Below, one piece after another: positions 24,761-34,943 of a stretch of 64,000 bases of DNA. Under the pieces are notes generated by a model that made no database searches, was not told the DNA's origin, and saw only the letters and a list, made by a program, of their open reading frames with translations. How positions within the stretch are numbered: position 1 is the stretch's first letter; the number at the start of each line of letters is the position of its first letter. Source of the stretch: Corticium candelabrum (Eukaryota; Porifera; Homoscleromorpha; Homosclerophorida; Plakinidae); NCBI RefSeq assembly GCF_963422355.1, contig NC_085088.1, positions 203,501 through 267,500 of the forward strand, written 5' to 3'. Position numbers and translations under genes: made by a program.

Positions 24761-26096
24761 TGTTTCAGTCCATCAACGAATCCTGTTTTTGGATTTGCCT
24801 GACTTGGTGGACGATGGATGACTTGAGGGATGCCAACTGCTTGGCGGATGAGAGGGTAACGCAGTAAGAGAGCAATTGAAAGAGCAAACATGTTGGAAGC
24901 TACCCAATACATAAATAAGGCCTGAAATGACAAAAAGAGATTGGTGAAGAAAGGTGTCTGCTGTTAGTGCATGTCTTTGTAACTAGTCGTCCGTCAACAA
25001 ATAACTGTGTACCTGTCTCTTTCTGTCTCTCTGTCTGTCTGCCTGTCTGTTTGTCTATCTGTCTCTGTCTGACCGTTTGTCTCTTTCTAGTTGTCCAGCT
25101 GACAGGCTGCAAACCCTGACTGTCTGTCCAATTTACCAAACTAACCGTCGGCATCTTGATCATGATAGGGAAAGTGATCACAGCCAATCCTCTAAACACC
25201 CATTTCATCTTTTGTAACCTCTCAACGTTCACTCCACCTTCAGCCCCAACTTCCATTACCAACAGCATTGTACTAACTGAGATGAGTGGCAGCAAGAAGT
25301 ATGGATCAGAGACAGTCAAATCTGTAAACCACAGGAAGCCACCTGTCTTCATAGACTCAATAGGAACCCTCGCCATTTGCCTCAAAGCAATAAAGAATGA
25401 TATAAACACTGGAGCTTGGGCTAAAGGAAGGAAGTTCCGAGCCAAGCTGACATTGTTTGATTCAAATAAAGCTTGCAGCCGTGCCATCTCCATCCCTGCA
25501 GACATGGTATTACCCGACATGTTTGCTTCACGCATTTTCCTAGAAATGTTTTCCATCTCGGGTGATATGTTACTCAACCGAGCAGAATTCTGCTGTGCCT
25601 TTATTACCAATGGATACATCAATATACGGATAGCCAGGCCGGTCACTGCTATTGTTGCCCACCAAGGCAGCCCAGTACTGACATGCAGAAACTCAAATGT
25701 CTGTTGAAGCAGTCCAACAGGCGAGTAGCCACCCAAGCCTGCAGCTGCTATCTCACCCATGGACTGTATGTCTTGTGTATATTGAGCAGCATCTTCTGCC
25801 CATCGACTGACAGTTGAAGTGTCTGTCCCTGCAGCTACATCTAGTAGTTCTTCTGACTTGTAGCCGGCACTGGCAGCCATGCTGCCTGATTTTTCTATTA
25901 CTTCACTATAATTTGGCGTTGTAGAGCTCAAGCGGATAGAAGTAAGTCCTCTAATCATAGCTGCTGCACTGGTGTGTCTTGCAGATCCTTGGTTTTGCTC
26001 CAACTTCATACTAGATGCGAAACGGGGTAAAGTCCTAAAGAGGCCCAACATCCAATTTTGAGCTGCACCTTTTCTTAATGTGCTGACCAACGACAT
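24512..26096 (-). CDS. OXA1L: OXA1L homologue, mitochondrial inner-membrane insertase
   Basis: YidC/Oxa1/Alb3-family insertase that inserts mitochondrially and some nuclear encoded proteins into the inner membrane. Exons on the minus strand: 26096-25146, 24921-24759, 24636-24512; 412 residues. The ATG at 26096 begins MSLVSTLRKGAAQNW, an Arg/Ser-rich presequence. An upstream in-frame GTG at 26159 is not needed. The core shows LLQQTFEFLHVSTGLPWWATI, then LAIRILMYPLVIKAQQ, FISFFIALRQM, GGFLWFTDLTVSDP and MYWVASNMF: the five-TM insertase core. The C-terminus is Lys/Gln-rich and coiled, as expected for ribosome binding. The donor of intron 2 is the first GT of a GT repeat. The gene is divergent from CIAO2B with 108 bp between start codons. 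Confidence 0.94.
24687..24758. repeat. (CA)n microsatellite forming the OXA1L intron 2 donor
   Basis: About 72 bp of AC repeat (GT on the gene strand). The coding exon ends CTGAAACAAA and the repeat starts immediately after it, so the first GT of the repeat acts as the splice donor. Confidence 0.9.
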
Positions 26097-26204
26097 CGTT
26101 GTGTTCCAGCAGGAAAACGAGTATCCTCGTGTGAACAACAGAAATTGAGATATTGTCACGTGGTCTACATCACATGATTAAGTCTACTGGTCATGTGACC
26201 AAAT
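26097..26204. promoter_or_regulatory. Shared OXA1L/CIAO2B divergent promoter interval
   Basis: Only 108 bp separate the two start codons, so both promoters and 5' leaders must overlap here. A TCACGTGG E-box-like site lies at 26155-26162. The role is inferred from position only. Confidence 0.6.
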
Positions 26205-27106
26205 ATGTCACGCTTGGATAACATCAATCCTGCAGTCTTTGAGACAGCTAGAGACAGAGAGGTACTGCCTGAAGAAGAAGATGATGACGTGAACGATAAA
26301 ATCGATGCTAGAGAAGTGTTTGATATCCTTTGTCAAAATTGTTTTCCCGTCTAGTTCAATGATTTCATTGTGTGCTTTACTGTGTCATGCATTGTTGCTA
26401 ACGATTACACAATGTTCACACATAAACTGAATTCTAACTAAATGGACTTGAATGGCACTTGTTGGCAGTCTATTTATTAACTTACATGTGTCCATGGTTG
26501 CGTGTTGTAAGTGTCATGTTTGTGTACCGCTTGCAGTGATTTTTAATACATGAAAAGTACGTGGTGACTGGTGAAAGTACCTCTAAGGAAAATAGTATTT
26601 TTCTTACTCTAATTGATTTCCAATGGACCATACAAGTAACGTGCAGTGACAATTCTCAAAACTATGTGGCAGATTTGTTGTGTCATTATACTTTGTCTAA
26701 GTTTACTATATGTACATATAAATGTTATTCAATGCTGATACCTTGACTCATATCACATCATATCAGGAATATTAATGATCCCGAACATCCCCTCACTCTT
26801 GAAGAACTAAAAGTGTTACAGCAAGCTCATGTTACAGTAGATGATGATAAGAACTATGTAAAAGTAGTCTTCACACCAACTATCCCACATTGCAGCATGG
26901 CAACGCTAATTGGACTGGCCATCAGAGTGAAGCTACTGCGGTCTCTGCCTAATAGATTTAAGGTAGACGTGATTGTTGAGCCTGGGACCCACGCACAGGA
27001 ACAAGCAGTCAACAAGCAGCTGTCTGATAAGGAACGAGTGGCAGCAGCACTGGAGAACAACCATTTGTTAGATGTCGTCAATCAGTGTCTTTCATCCCAA
27101 AAGTGA
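26205..27106 (+). CDS. CIAO2B: CIAO2B (FAM96B/MIP18) homologue, cytosolic Fe-S targeting subunit
   Basis: Subunit of the cytosolic iron-sulfur targeting complex (with CIAO1 and MMS19) that delivers clusters to DNA and RNA enzymes. Exons 26205-26322 and 26757-27106 give 155 residues (human 163). Family signatures are [29 protein letters not shown] (the conserved Cys), KLLRSLP, and [17 protein letters not shown]. No GT-AG join restores frame between the exons. An AT-AC join does: the donor ATATCCTTT starts at 26323, there is a branch-like CCTTGAC at 26741-26747, and the intron ends in AC at 26755-26756. It yields [16 protein letters not shown], matching the family. Confidence 0.94.
26323..26756 (+). 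other. CIAO2B: U12-type AT-AC intron of CIAO2B
   Basis: The 434-bp intron begins ATATCCTTT, the exact U12 AT-AC donor consensus. It ends CCTTGAC followed 10 nt later by terminal AC, so branch adenosine to 3' site is about 10 nt, within the U12 range. Splicing here gives an in-frame conserved protein, whereas the apparent AG further on (CATATCAG) would break frame. Confidence 0.88.
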
Positions 27107-27378
27107 AGTCTATTTTAATTGACTAATTTGACTGTACTCAAGACCTCATGACATTTGAATATCAGCGATTGCCTACCTCACTAACCTATACAGGAGTGTA
27201 GGTTATGTGCTTGGAATTACAATATAAATACAATCTACTGAATGTCACAAGCAGCGACCGGTCAATACACTCTCCCTGCATGTACACCAATTGCAACAGA
27301 CTGTTTTGTTATACTCTATTCAAATTTTATGTTACTCATCCAAGATCATAAAGTTGCTTCCATGTTTCCAAGGTGTAG

Positions 27379-29657
27379 CTATACTTTATATTGACATACT
27401 TTACCATACTGAAATGCTGGTAAATATTGGTGATTTCGTAGTACAATGATCAGTATTACACTGTTGCATGCAAACATAACAAGTCCAGCTGTCCACATGA
27501 AAATGAATGTATCAATTCCTTGGAACTCAAACAAATATGCTGGCATGAGCCAAAGACCCTGCATGAAACAGTTAAATCATAGAGAATATATTTACAAGTG
27601 ATGGACTTTTATACCCTGTTTACAGTAGTGCTCTAGAACGGGTTTGAGGTGCTAAAAAGAGTGGTTCCAGAACCATTCAGTCAAGTGTTCACTAGACTTG
27701 TCCTGATGCAATCACACATCCTGCACAACATGCCAGATACGAGCAATGCTTCTTGGACTGATGAGGAAATGATGAAATCACAATTCAGGGGATGACTAGC
27801 AAGTACATCAAGGGAATATATGGAAAGATTTCTGGGAGATGGATAATTTTCTTTTCAGAGCCATTTACATGCAGAAACAGCAATTGAAAGTCAATGAATT
27901 TGGCAGTTTTGGCCTAAGATGTAAACACAGTGTAAACAGATTCTCATAATAGTTCTTGGACAGTTCCACAGAACCATTCCTAGTGTAAACAGGGTACAAA
28001 AACAATGAACTGAGAATAGAGTTGAAAATCCAGCCAATAATTCATGTGTGTGGCACAGTTTCTACTGTGTACCTGTGAACTGTCCACGTAAACTACAAGT
28101 TGAATTTTCACCTCTAAATTGAGCTACAGTGACAAACGTCAAGTATTTGACATGAACCTTACTTGGACTGTGAACCACAGTAATACAAGTATTGCCCCAG
28201 TCCAACGTCCTTGCAACTTGCTGTAGGGTAGAATCAGTGGAAGCAGCCATAAATACCACAAGAAATACTGCAAGGGTTAGAAAGGGTCAATCCTCATGTA
28301 GTAACTCATTTTGAAACAAACTCACTTGTGATGTGCAGACTTTATTGAAGGAAACAAAAATAAACGTTTGCACAAAACAGCATAGTGTTAGGTCTCTGTG
28401 TAGCAACAGGGATGTGACAAGCAACAACACAAGTTGAGGTAGAAACACAAGAACTGAACCAAAATGAGAAGTGAAACTTGATGTTTCATGAACATTTGCA
28501 GACATGAGATAAAACATATAGAAATAAGGGGAGAAGTTATGACGAGTGTCCTTCCTCGTGAAATGATACAGATATGTTTCCTGTAGGAAATCACTGCCAT
28601 ACCTGCAACATTCCATCACTACAGTAAAGCCCGGTTCACAGTACAACGCTGACGCCGACGCTGACACTGGAATAGAAATGAATCCTATTCCAGCGTTGGC
28701 ATCAGCGTCAACATCAAAGGATGCTGCCTGCAGCAAGGCGGTGTCTTTGATGTTGACACTCAGCTGAGCATCAGCGTCAATACTGTGAACCAGGCTTAAC
28801 ATGTAATAGTATCCTTTAAATTATGCACCACAGAAGAGGTGCTGAGTGCAAGGAGGTTGTAGATATATGCAATAGCAATGATGAAGTCAAGTGTGTCTGT
28901 GTTGAGATGCTTTAGCAATAAATAATTGGTCTGAATTAGCTAGGTATTTAGCAATGTTATTATCACTTATATAAAAATATTTCAATGTCACTGACTGTGC
29001 ATAAAATAGTGCCGTGATCGTTGTTAGAGTTGCAGTCACCGTCAGCACAAAAATCCACTGCACACGATTGGGTACAATGGACACAATAGACTGTTCTCTT
29101 GTCTGTTGTCCAGTGTAATTAGAATCAAGAAACAAATAGAAGGTCAGCATGTAGATAACAGGATACAGCTTGAAGTGAACAGCAAGAGTAAACACAACAC
29201 CTGCAAGCGCAACATGCTGCTCCATCACAAGAACAATTGTAAGAAGAACAAGCACTCCCAATATAGACTCTGCATTTCCTCTACTTGAAACAGTTGCTGT
29301 GAGAGGATTGAACATCCAAGCAGCAGAGAAGAGATGTGTCTGTGACGCCGAAAGCCCTCGAATAACGAGAATCCTCTCAACAAGCCATCCAATGATCAAA
29401 TCACAAACGCTGAATACCATCTTTCCAAAGCAGCGATGTAATACAACGTTTGGCAAGAGAATAAGAGCAAGCAGGGGACTGTATCTATACGTGTGTCTTT
29501 TGTATGGAGAGCTCCCTTCTAATATTAATCTTGAAGCATCTGTGAATACCTCATAGTCAACGTCTGTATATCGAACTTGCAGAGCTGAGTCTTGCCATTC
29601 TCCATAAGCGATCAACACAGCTCTCACACAAGCAGCAACCAAGAATCTAGACTTCAT
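27379..29657 (-). CDS. PIGM: PIGM homologue, GPI mannosyltransferase I
   Basis: ER enzyme that adds the first alpha-1,4 mannose to the GPI anchor precursor. Exons on the minus strand: 29657-28996, 28602-28326, 28267-28163, 27558-27379; 407 residues (human 423). The N-terminal luminal motif YTDVDYEVFTDA carries the DxD-type acidic residues, followed by SPYKRHTYRYSPLL. Other family blocks are FNPLTATVSSRGNAES, AVHFKLYPV, YLYHFTRKDTRHNFSPYFY, FVSFNKVCTSQ-YFLWYL, and LMPAYLFEFQG near the C-terminus, with about 8-10 hydrophobic segments. Intron 1 contains a 169-bp MITE and intron 3 a 381-bp TA-flanked element. The gene is divergent from CMC2. Confidence 0.95.
27614..27994. mobile_element. Non-autonomous TA-flanked inverted-repeat element in PIGM intron 3
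   Basis: The left end CCCTGTTTACAGTAG and the right end (inverse CCCTGTTTACACTAG) form TIRs, each flanked by TA (27612-27613 and 27995-27996). It is 381 bp with no coding capacity. TA target duplication suggests a Tc1/mariner-type MITE. Confidence 0.75.
28628..28796. mobile_element. MITE family A, copy 1 (PIGM intron 1)
   Basis: 169-bp element with ends AGCCCGGTTCACAGTA and inverse TACTGTGAACCAGGCT, flanked by TAA on both sides (28625-28627, 28797-28799). The inside is rich in GACGCYGACG / CGTCRGCGTC and can fold back on itself. It is related to 30094-30252 and 40609-40817. Confidence 0.85.
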
Positions 29658-29914
29658 ATCCGGGCTTTCAGATCTCAAGACTCAACGATCGGTACTGAAC
29701 CGTACATTATGTGTAGAGTTTCTCTACATTTACGTACGCTTAGCTAGAATGACATTGACTTTGTTAGACTCTGGATGTAGACACATAATTACATGCACCC
29801 TTTCGGACCCACTTTACACATTACATTTGTACAACAAGGACGAACAACGTACAATCATAATTTTCGTACATACCTTGAAGTTTCTGCAGCTTTGACGTGT
29901 CGTTAGCGTGCGTT
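29658..29914. promoter_or_regulatory. Shared PIGM/CMC2 divergent promoter interval
   Basis: 257 bp between two divergent start codons. No TATA box or named element is evident. The role is inferred from position. Confidence 0.55.
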
Positions 29915-31078
29915 ATGCATCCATCTCTACATCCACATCTGCACGGACCGAAGTGCCAGGAAATCATTATCCTTTTACACCAATGCCATAATCAGGTATC
30001 TGTATTGTACATTGTACCTAGACACATTCATTGTCTAGCCGGTTGGCTAACATGACGGAGATTCATGGTCATCGTCAGAAGAGATAACTCTAAAGCCTGG
30101 TTTACAATATTGACGCCGACGTCGACAATAGAAATGAATCCTATTCCAGCGTCGACGTCGGCGTCAACATCAAAGGATGCCGCCGACGTCGAGGCGGTTT
30201 CTTTGAAGTTTGACGCTCAACTCAGCGTCGGCCTCATATTGTGAACCAGGCTTAGGTCTGCATGCGTTTTATGTTTTTATTTGCAGTAGGGTATATAGAT
30301 CAATTAAATTGTTCCAAAAGTATGAAATGGCCTCATTTAATACAGCAGCGCATGCAGTATTCTGTATGGTTGTAGGTTAATTAATAGTCTATTTTGATAA
30401 AATTATTCTCAAAGAAACAATTTATTAGCTAAAACTGACAGGTTTGAGATCTGCTGGATGATATCTGGCGAGTAAAAAGACATGGTACGTACTGTAGATC
30501 GAAGTAACACAAGTCTCCATTGGATCAAATACATACCATGTTTTTTCTGATTTTTAATTAATTAATAGAAATGCAATAATGCAATTAGCTAGTGAGTACA
30601 TTATTTTATTAATTAGACTTTAGATTAACAAATATAGACTGAAACAATTTTAGTATTTAAAGCACTGACAAGAACTGCAAATTTATTATGGACAGCTTCT
30701 TCTTTTAGTACTTCCTAAGGTATTTCACTATGGGCTTGATTGAAGAAGCAAGTCAACAAGAATTTTTGCGTACTGTTGAGGAACTAAACAGACAAAGGAT
30801 AAATAAACGCTATTTAATATTAAAATTTACTAAACAACGTATTTGCAGCATCCACTTGCCAAGTTTATTGGGAAGTGTAACTACTTGACTCGAGCATTGG
30901 ACAGATGCCTGCAAGAAGAAGTTTGTGGCTATTTATTTATCAAATATCATGCTCAATTGCTGAATTAATTAATTGTGTTGTTTGACTGTAAATAATTTAG
31001 TATCAAGAAAGGAGAAAGAAGAACTTTGAGGAAGCAAAGTTGAGACGGGAACGATGGAAACAGGACGCTCGGAAGTAG
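29915..31078 (+). CDS. CMC2: CMC2 homologue, twin CX9C mitochondrial protein
   Basis: Small intermembrane-space protein involved in cytochrome c oxidase biogenesis. Exons 29915-29995, 30849-30920 and 31001-31078 give 76 residues (human 79). It starts MHPSLHPHLHGPKC like the family. Two CX9C motifs are visible: C-QEIIILLHQ-C in exon 1 and C-NYLTRALDR-C in exon 2. The third exon is a basic, charged tail (YQERRKKNFEEAKLRRERWK). Intron 1 (853 bp) contains a MITE. This gene is easily missed because no exon exceeds 81 bp. Confidence 0.93.
30094..30252. mobile_element. MITE family A, copy 2 (CMC2 intron 1)
   Basis: 159-bp element with ends AGCCTGGTTTACAATA and inverse TATTGTGAACCAGGCT, flanked by TAA on the left and TAG on the right. 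The interior holds GACGCCGACGTCGAC and its inverse, giving strong self-complementarity. It is clearly homologous to 28628-28796. Confidence 0.85.
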
Positions 31079-31235
31079 CCACATTCTGTAAACGTGTTCT
31101 TCATTTATCCTAGCATTTATTAGTACTTGATTTTGATACAACAAAATACTTACTATCAGGTAGCAGTAGAAAGGTTATTGAAGCAGCTAGAAATATTAGC
31201 ATACTATTAACAATTGTGAGTATGCAAGTTTAGCT

Positions 31236-31907
31236 CTACAACAAATTTCTAATGATTTGGCCGCTTGGCATTAGTCTTCTAACCAGTAGTCCAACATGAC
31301 CCAAGTTTGAACCCATACCAATACTGTTGTCACCCTCCGTTGTTGTTGCATCAACATCCCCGCGTCTATGTACAATAAGTCTCGACTCATCAAGAGCAAA
31401 GTTACTTGTCTGTGATGTCACCGGCAACCACTCCCTTTCTCTCCTTTCTTTCAATGAACGAAACTCCTCGTTCCTCCTAACGTTAACGTTCAGAGTAGAG
31501 TCTCCAGAAGCTATTCTCGCAAAATTATCGTGTTGTAGTTGTCGTTGAGCCGGAGTTACCTTCGTCAACGGTCCCAAAATCGTCCCATTTACAATGTTCA
31601 TCTTCTTTGACGGACGGTCACCCCGCCAATCTCGTTGTTTACTGATACCTACAGTGACTAGACGCCGTGTTGAATCAATGCCTCCTCTTCTCTGGTCTTT
31701 GATTGTAATTTCTCTATTTTTCTGCCTCCATTCAAAGCTTTTCTTTGAACTTCTGAGTTCGTATAAAGGTAATGGTCTCACCGCCAACCAGCCGCATGTC
31801 ATGTCAGTCCAACTGTCGCGAATGACAGAGATGGATGGCGTCGAATCGTCGTTACTGCACTTTATTAGCGCTTCCTGAGCGTGTCTGTCTTTTCTCGTTT
31901 TCAGCAT
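31236..31907 (-). CDS. Unrecognised basic protein, single exon
   Basis: I do not recognise this family. The frame runs from ATG 31907 (MLKTRKDRHAQEAL) to the stop at 31236, 223 residues. It also stays open upstream to 31994 without another ATG, so an upstream coding exon is possible. The protein is Arg-rich and hydrophilic, with WTDMTCGWLAVRPLPLYELR, a central KKSFEWRQKNREITIKDQR and a RRNEEFRSLKERREREWLPV helix-like segment. No signal peptide or membrane span is seen. It is divergent from ATMIN with 158 bp between starts, which supports a real gene. Expression evidence is lacking. Confidence 0.6.
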   Translation of the reverse strand: MLKTRKDRHAQEALIKCSNDDSTPSISVIRDSWTDMTCGWLAVRPLPLYELRSSKKSFEWRQKNREITIKDQRRGGIDSTRRLVTVGISKQRDWRGDRPSKKMNIVNGTILGPLTKVTPAQRQLQHDNFARIASGDSTLNVNVRRNEEFRSLKERREREWLPVTSQTSNFALDESRLIVHRRGDVDATTTEGDNSIGMGSNLGHVGLLVRRLMPSGQIIRNLL

Positions 31908-32065
31908 ATTAAATTTTGCGGCGTTGCGATCAACAAACCGAAACCGAAAATAGTTGGAAGAGGCTGATCCGCAACTCGAATGCGATGATAACACTCACGT
32001 GTACCAGACCTCCCGTATGTATATATCATCGTGACAATCATAATATCTACGCTCCCGGATGTTAG

Positions 32066-33523
32066 ATGTCGGCTACTCCAGAAGAATTGACGATTAATTC
32101 CGAGGTTGTTTGCCATTATGATGGCTGTAAACGAATTTTTCGTAATTCTTCTGCGCTTCAAATGCATCTCGTAAAAAAGCATAATGTACGAGGTCCCTTT
32201 CGGTACGCTCCACAAAAAGATTCAACAACTGGGCTGTATGTCAAGGAGGCTAATAGCAGGAAACAGCTTTACTGTCCAATTGATACGTGCTGCAGAGGAA
32301 GGAATAGTGGAAAGCCATTCAACAAGTTGGGAAATGTGAAACAGGTGATTGCACTTGTCTGTACACATGCATATGTACGTCTGCTTCTCTGTTTTACGTA
32401 ATTTGCAAGCTACAAGACATAGTCACGGAAGGCTGCAGAAGGCACATGGTGCCGAAGCATGGTATCAGATATTTTGACCAGTATTTGGTTGACCAGTCAA
32501 ATTTGAAGTATAGTATAATATTGAATGGCTGGTGATCTGATCGATAAAATATGGCCAGCAGATGAAAATGATATTGGGCTCGGAGGTGAATCTGTAATTA
32601 TGACAACCAGTATTATGTCCCCTCCCGTCCCTTAGGTTGTGTTTTGCTTTCTGTTCATTTTGTGAATCTTCTATGACGTTGAAGTCGTTTGTTTGTGATA
32701 GCATTTTCATAGCGTACATGGAGAGAAACGGTTTGCATGTGGACGTTGTAACAAGAAATTTGGTCTGAGTGATGTATGCAAGAGACATGAAGTAGAGTGT
32801 GGACTCACCTTTCAATGTTCATGTAAAGAGATATTTAGAAACAGAGCTGCATTACTATCACATGCTAAACGAAACGAACACCAATTACCACTTGCTTTTC
32901 GGAACAAGTCTAGATTAATAAAGAATCAACAGGAAATTACGTCTAGTACAACAGCACATCAGGCTATTGTCTTAACAAGGCCAGTAGGAGTTATGAATAT
33001 TCACTTTCCTGTACATGTAGACTCTTCCACAGTTAGCACACAAACTACAGGGTTTGACTCGTGTGACTTAATACAATGGATGCCATCTCCAACTGTTGCA
33101 GTTCAATCAGCTACAACAGAATCTCAAATCGACACTGAAGTCAATGGCTCTGTTATTTCTGAATGCTTAACACAAACACAGGAAAACACTAGCATGACTG
33201 AACATGCAACAGAAGAGCCTTCTCTTGCTGCCATAGTGCAAGCAGGTGAGGAATGGATGCCGACAATTGACATTGGAATTCAAACACTTGTTTCTGATCA
33301 ATGTGCTGAGAATTGTATTGTGGGATGTGACTCTTCTTTGGAAGATCAACTTCTCTCGTCTGTTGGCTCACAGACAGATATCACATGGACTCAGCTATTT
33401 GGTGACGACCTGCAATTGTTCAGTACTGAGGTTGGTCATTCTGTATCAACACAAACATGGACAACAGATATGGGTGGAGGAGCAAGCGAAATGACTGAAC
33501 AACTCATGTGTCGGTCTACCTAG
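32066..33523 (+). CDS. ATMIN: ATMIN/ASCIZ homologue, zinc-finger LC8-binding factor
   Basis: In animals ATMIN activates transcription of the dynein light chain LC8 and is itself bound by LC8 through many TQT motifs. Exons 32066-32344 and 32702-33523 give 366 residues (human about 823). The N-terminus has four zinc-finger units: CHYDGCKRIF, CPIDTC...H-FHSVH (completed across the intron), CGRCNKKFGLSDVCKRH and CSCKEIFRNRAALLSHAKR. The spacing C-x4-C...H-x4-H is only met if exon 2 starts at 32702. The C-terminal half is acidic and low complexity with repeated LC8-type anchors: STQT, LTQT, GIQT, GSQT, STQT. The homologue is much shorter than the human protein but keeps the same layout. Confidence 0.85.
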
Positions 33524-34026
33524 CTAGACAGTGAAGTATAGAGGTATATGAATGACAAGGTTATTGTTTGTTAGATAAAAGGTATTATTCTTGGGTCATG
33601 CACACTTAGATTGATCTGTGTGTGTATATGTGATGTATATGTACTGTATATATATACAAGAGACTGTAATTATTAGTCCGAGGAGGGTTACAGTAGTGTG
33701 TCATTGGACTGACGGATCCGTGGTGTTAATTAGATCAAGTGCCATGTAGTCCTTGTGCATGTGATGATGATGATGTCTTTGCACACCTTCAAGAGGCATC
33801 CAATAGCTTTAAGACGGTGACAATCCCACGTGTTAGTGTGTCCCCTCCTTCTCACGCTCGCTCTTCATTGGCTTCTGAAGTTCAAGGCCATCTGCAACCC
33901 AACGTAACTCCTCCACACAGACCTCCTAACGCGCGCAGGCTAAAGGCTTGAGTGGGGTGGAGTTCGACCCATTTGCGAATAGTTCGGATTGGCGTATGAA
34001 TTGGAACATCAACATAGATTATTAAG
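33524..34026. other. Spacer between ATMIN and the isomerase gene
   Basis: 503 bp. An open stretch (33739-33951) has no ATG at its start and would need an upstream exon. It encodes a Pro/Ser-rich peptide that I do not recognise, so I do not call it a gene. Otherwise only short TATATG-rich sequence is seen. Confidence 0.5.
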
Positions 34027-34943
34027 ATGTCTCGTGTCGAATTTCGAGGGAATTGCGCCATTCTTTGGCTTGGCAGTGCAGAAAACAAATTTACTACAGA
34101 GTCTGTCTACAGAATTAAAAGCCAAATTAGCGAAATATTGAGGTAAACACGTTATATATAGATCGAGAGAGAATGATGCATATGTTTATATATAATACTC
34201 TAGACATAATCAAGTCAAAGTCCTTATCACTGCCAGTAGTGGGAAGTTCTACAGTAATGGTATCGATCTTGATTGGTTGGGGCAACAGCAAGCGGAAACG
34301 TCGGAATCATTTTTCAATAATTTAATTGATCTTATTGTCATGATTCTTACTCTGCCAGTCTTTACCATAGCAGCTATAAATGGTCAGTTACTGTTGTTTA
34401 TGCTTTAATTAATTAATTTAAGATCTTACTATCTGATTATTATATGTGTATTGTAGGACATGCATTTGCTGCAGGAGCGATATTGGCTTTGGCTCATGAT
34501 TTTCGTGTCATGCAAAAGGGGCGTGGTTGGATAAGTCTACCAGAAGTATTTCTGGGGCTAAACTTTACTCCAGGATTGCAGGAAATGATGAAGTACAGTG
34601 ATTCAAATTATTGATTAAATTATTTTAGTCAAGTCGCAGTTGTTTTTGTTTGCATATTTGATAAGAAAGGTCTAAGATTGGCTCTCCTTCATGTCTACGA
34701 GATGCAATTTTGTTAGGCAAGCGTTTTACAGCTGAAGAAGCTCTAGACAAGCAGCTAGTCGACAGAGCGTGTGAACCGGGGTGTGCTGTTGAGACTTCAG
34801 TTCAACTTGGAGAAGAAATAGTGAATGGGAGAGATTATGGAAGAGAAATCATCAAGTCGCTGAAAGAGGATTTGTATGCAAATTCTCTGAGGCTATTCAG
34901 AGAGTACAATTTGTCCAGAAGTGTCGCTGTCTCTAAATTGTAG
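34027..34943 (+). CDS. Peroxisomal enoyl-CoA isomerase/hydratase-like protein (PTS1 SKL)
   Basis: Crotonase-fold protein, probably a delta3,delta2-enoyl-CoA isomerase acting on unsaturated fatty acids. Exons 34027-34142, 34204-34382, 34457-34592 and 34670-34943 give 234 residues. It shows SSGKFYSNGIDLDWL (the first oxyanion-hole region), then INGHAFAAGAILALAHDFRVM (the second oxyanion-hole region with AAGA) and WISLPEVFLGLNF, whose Glu is in the position used by isomerases. The C-terminus is SVAVSKL, a canonical peroxisomal targeting signal type 1. The protein is shorter than animal ECI1/ECI2 and closer in length to plant-type ECI proteins. The substrate is inferred. Confidence 0.87.

Noticed and set aside
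26096-26159. Longer OXA1L N-terminus from 26159
   Set aside because: The start would be GTG; the ATG at 26096 gives a good mitochondrial presequence.
26757-26766. GT-AG splicing of CIAO2B using CATATCAG
   Set aside because: No donor in the proper phase exists, and the conserved residues before NDPEHP would be lost.
30731-30810. ATG MGLIEEASQQEFLRT in front of the second CMC2 exon
   Set aside because: The conserved CMC2 start (MHPSLHPHLHGPKC with the first CX9C) is at 29915 and joins in frame, while this ATG lacks the first CX9C.
33739-33951. Possible 70-residue Pro/Ser-rich peptide
   Set aside because: Its first codon is GTG, no upstream exon was found, and no family is recognised.
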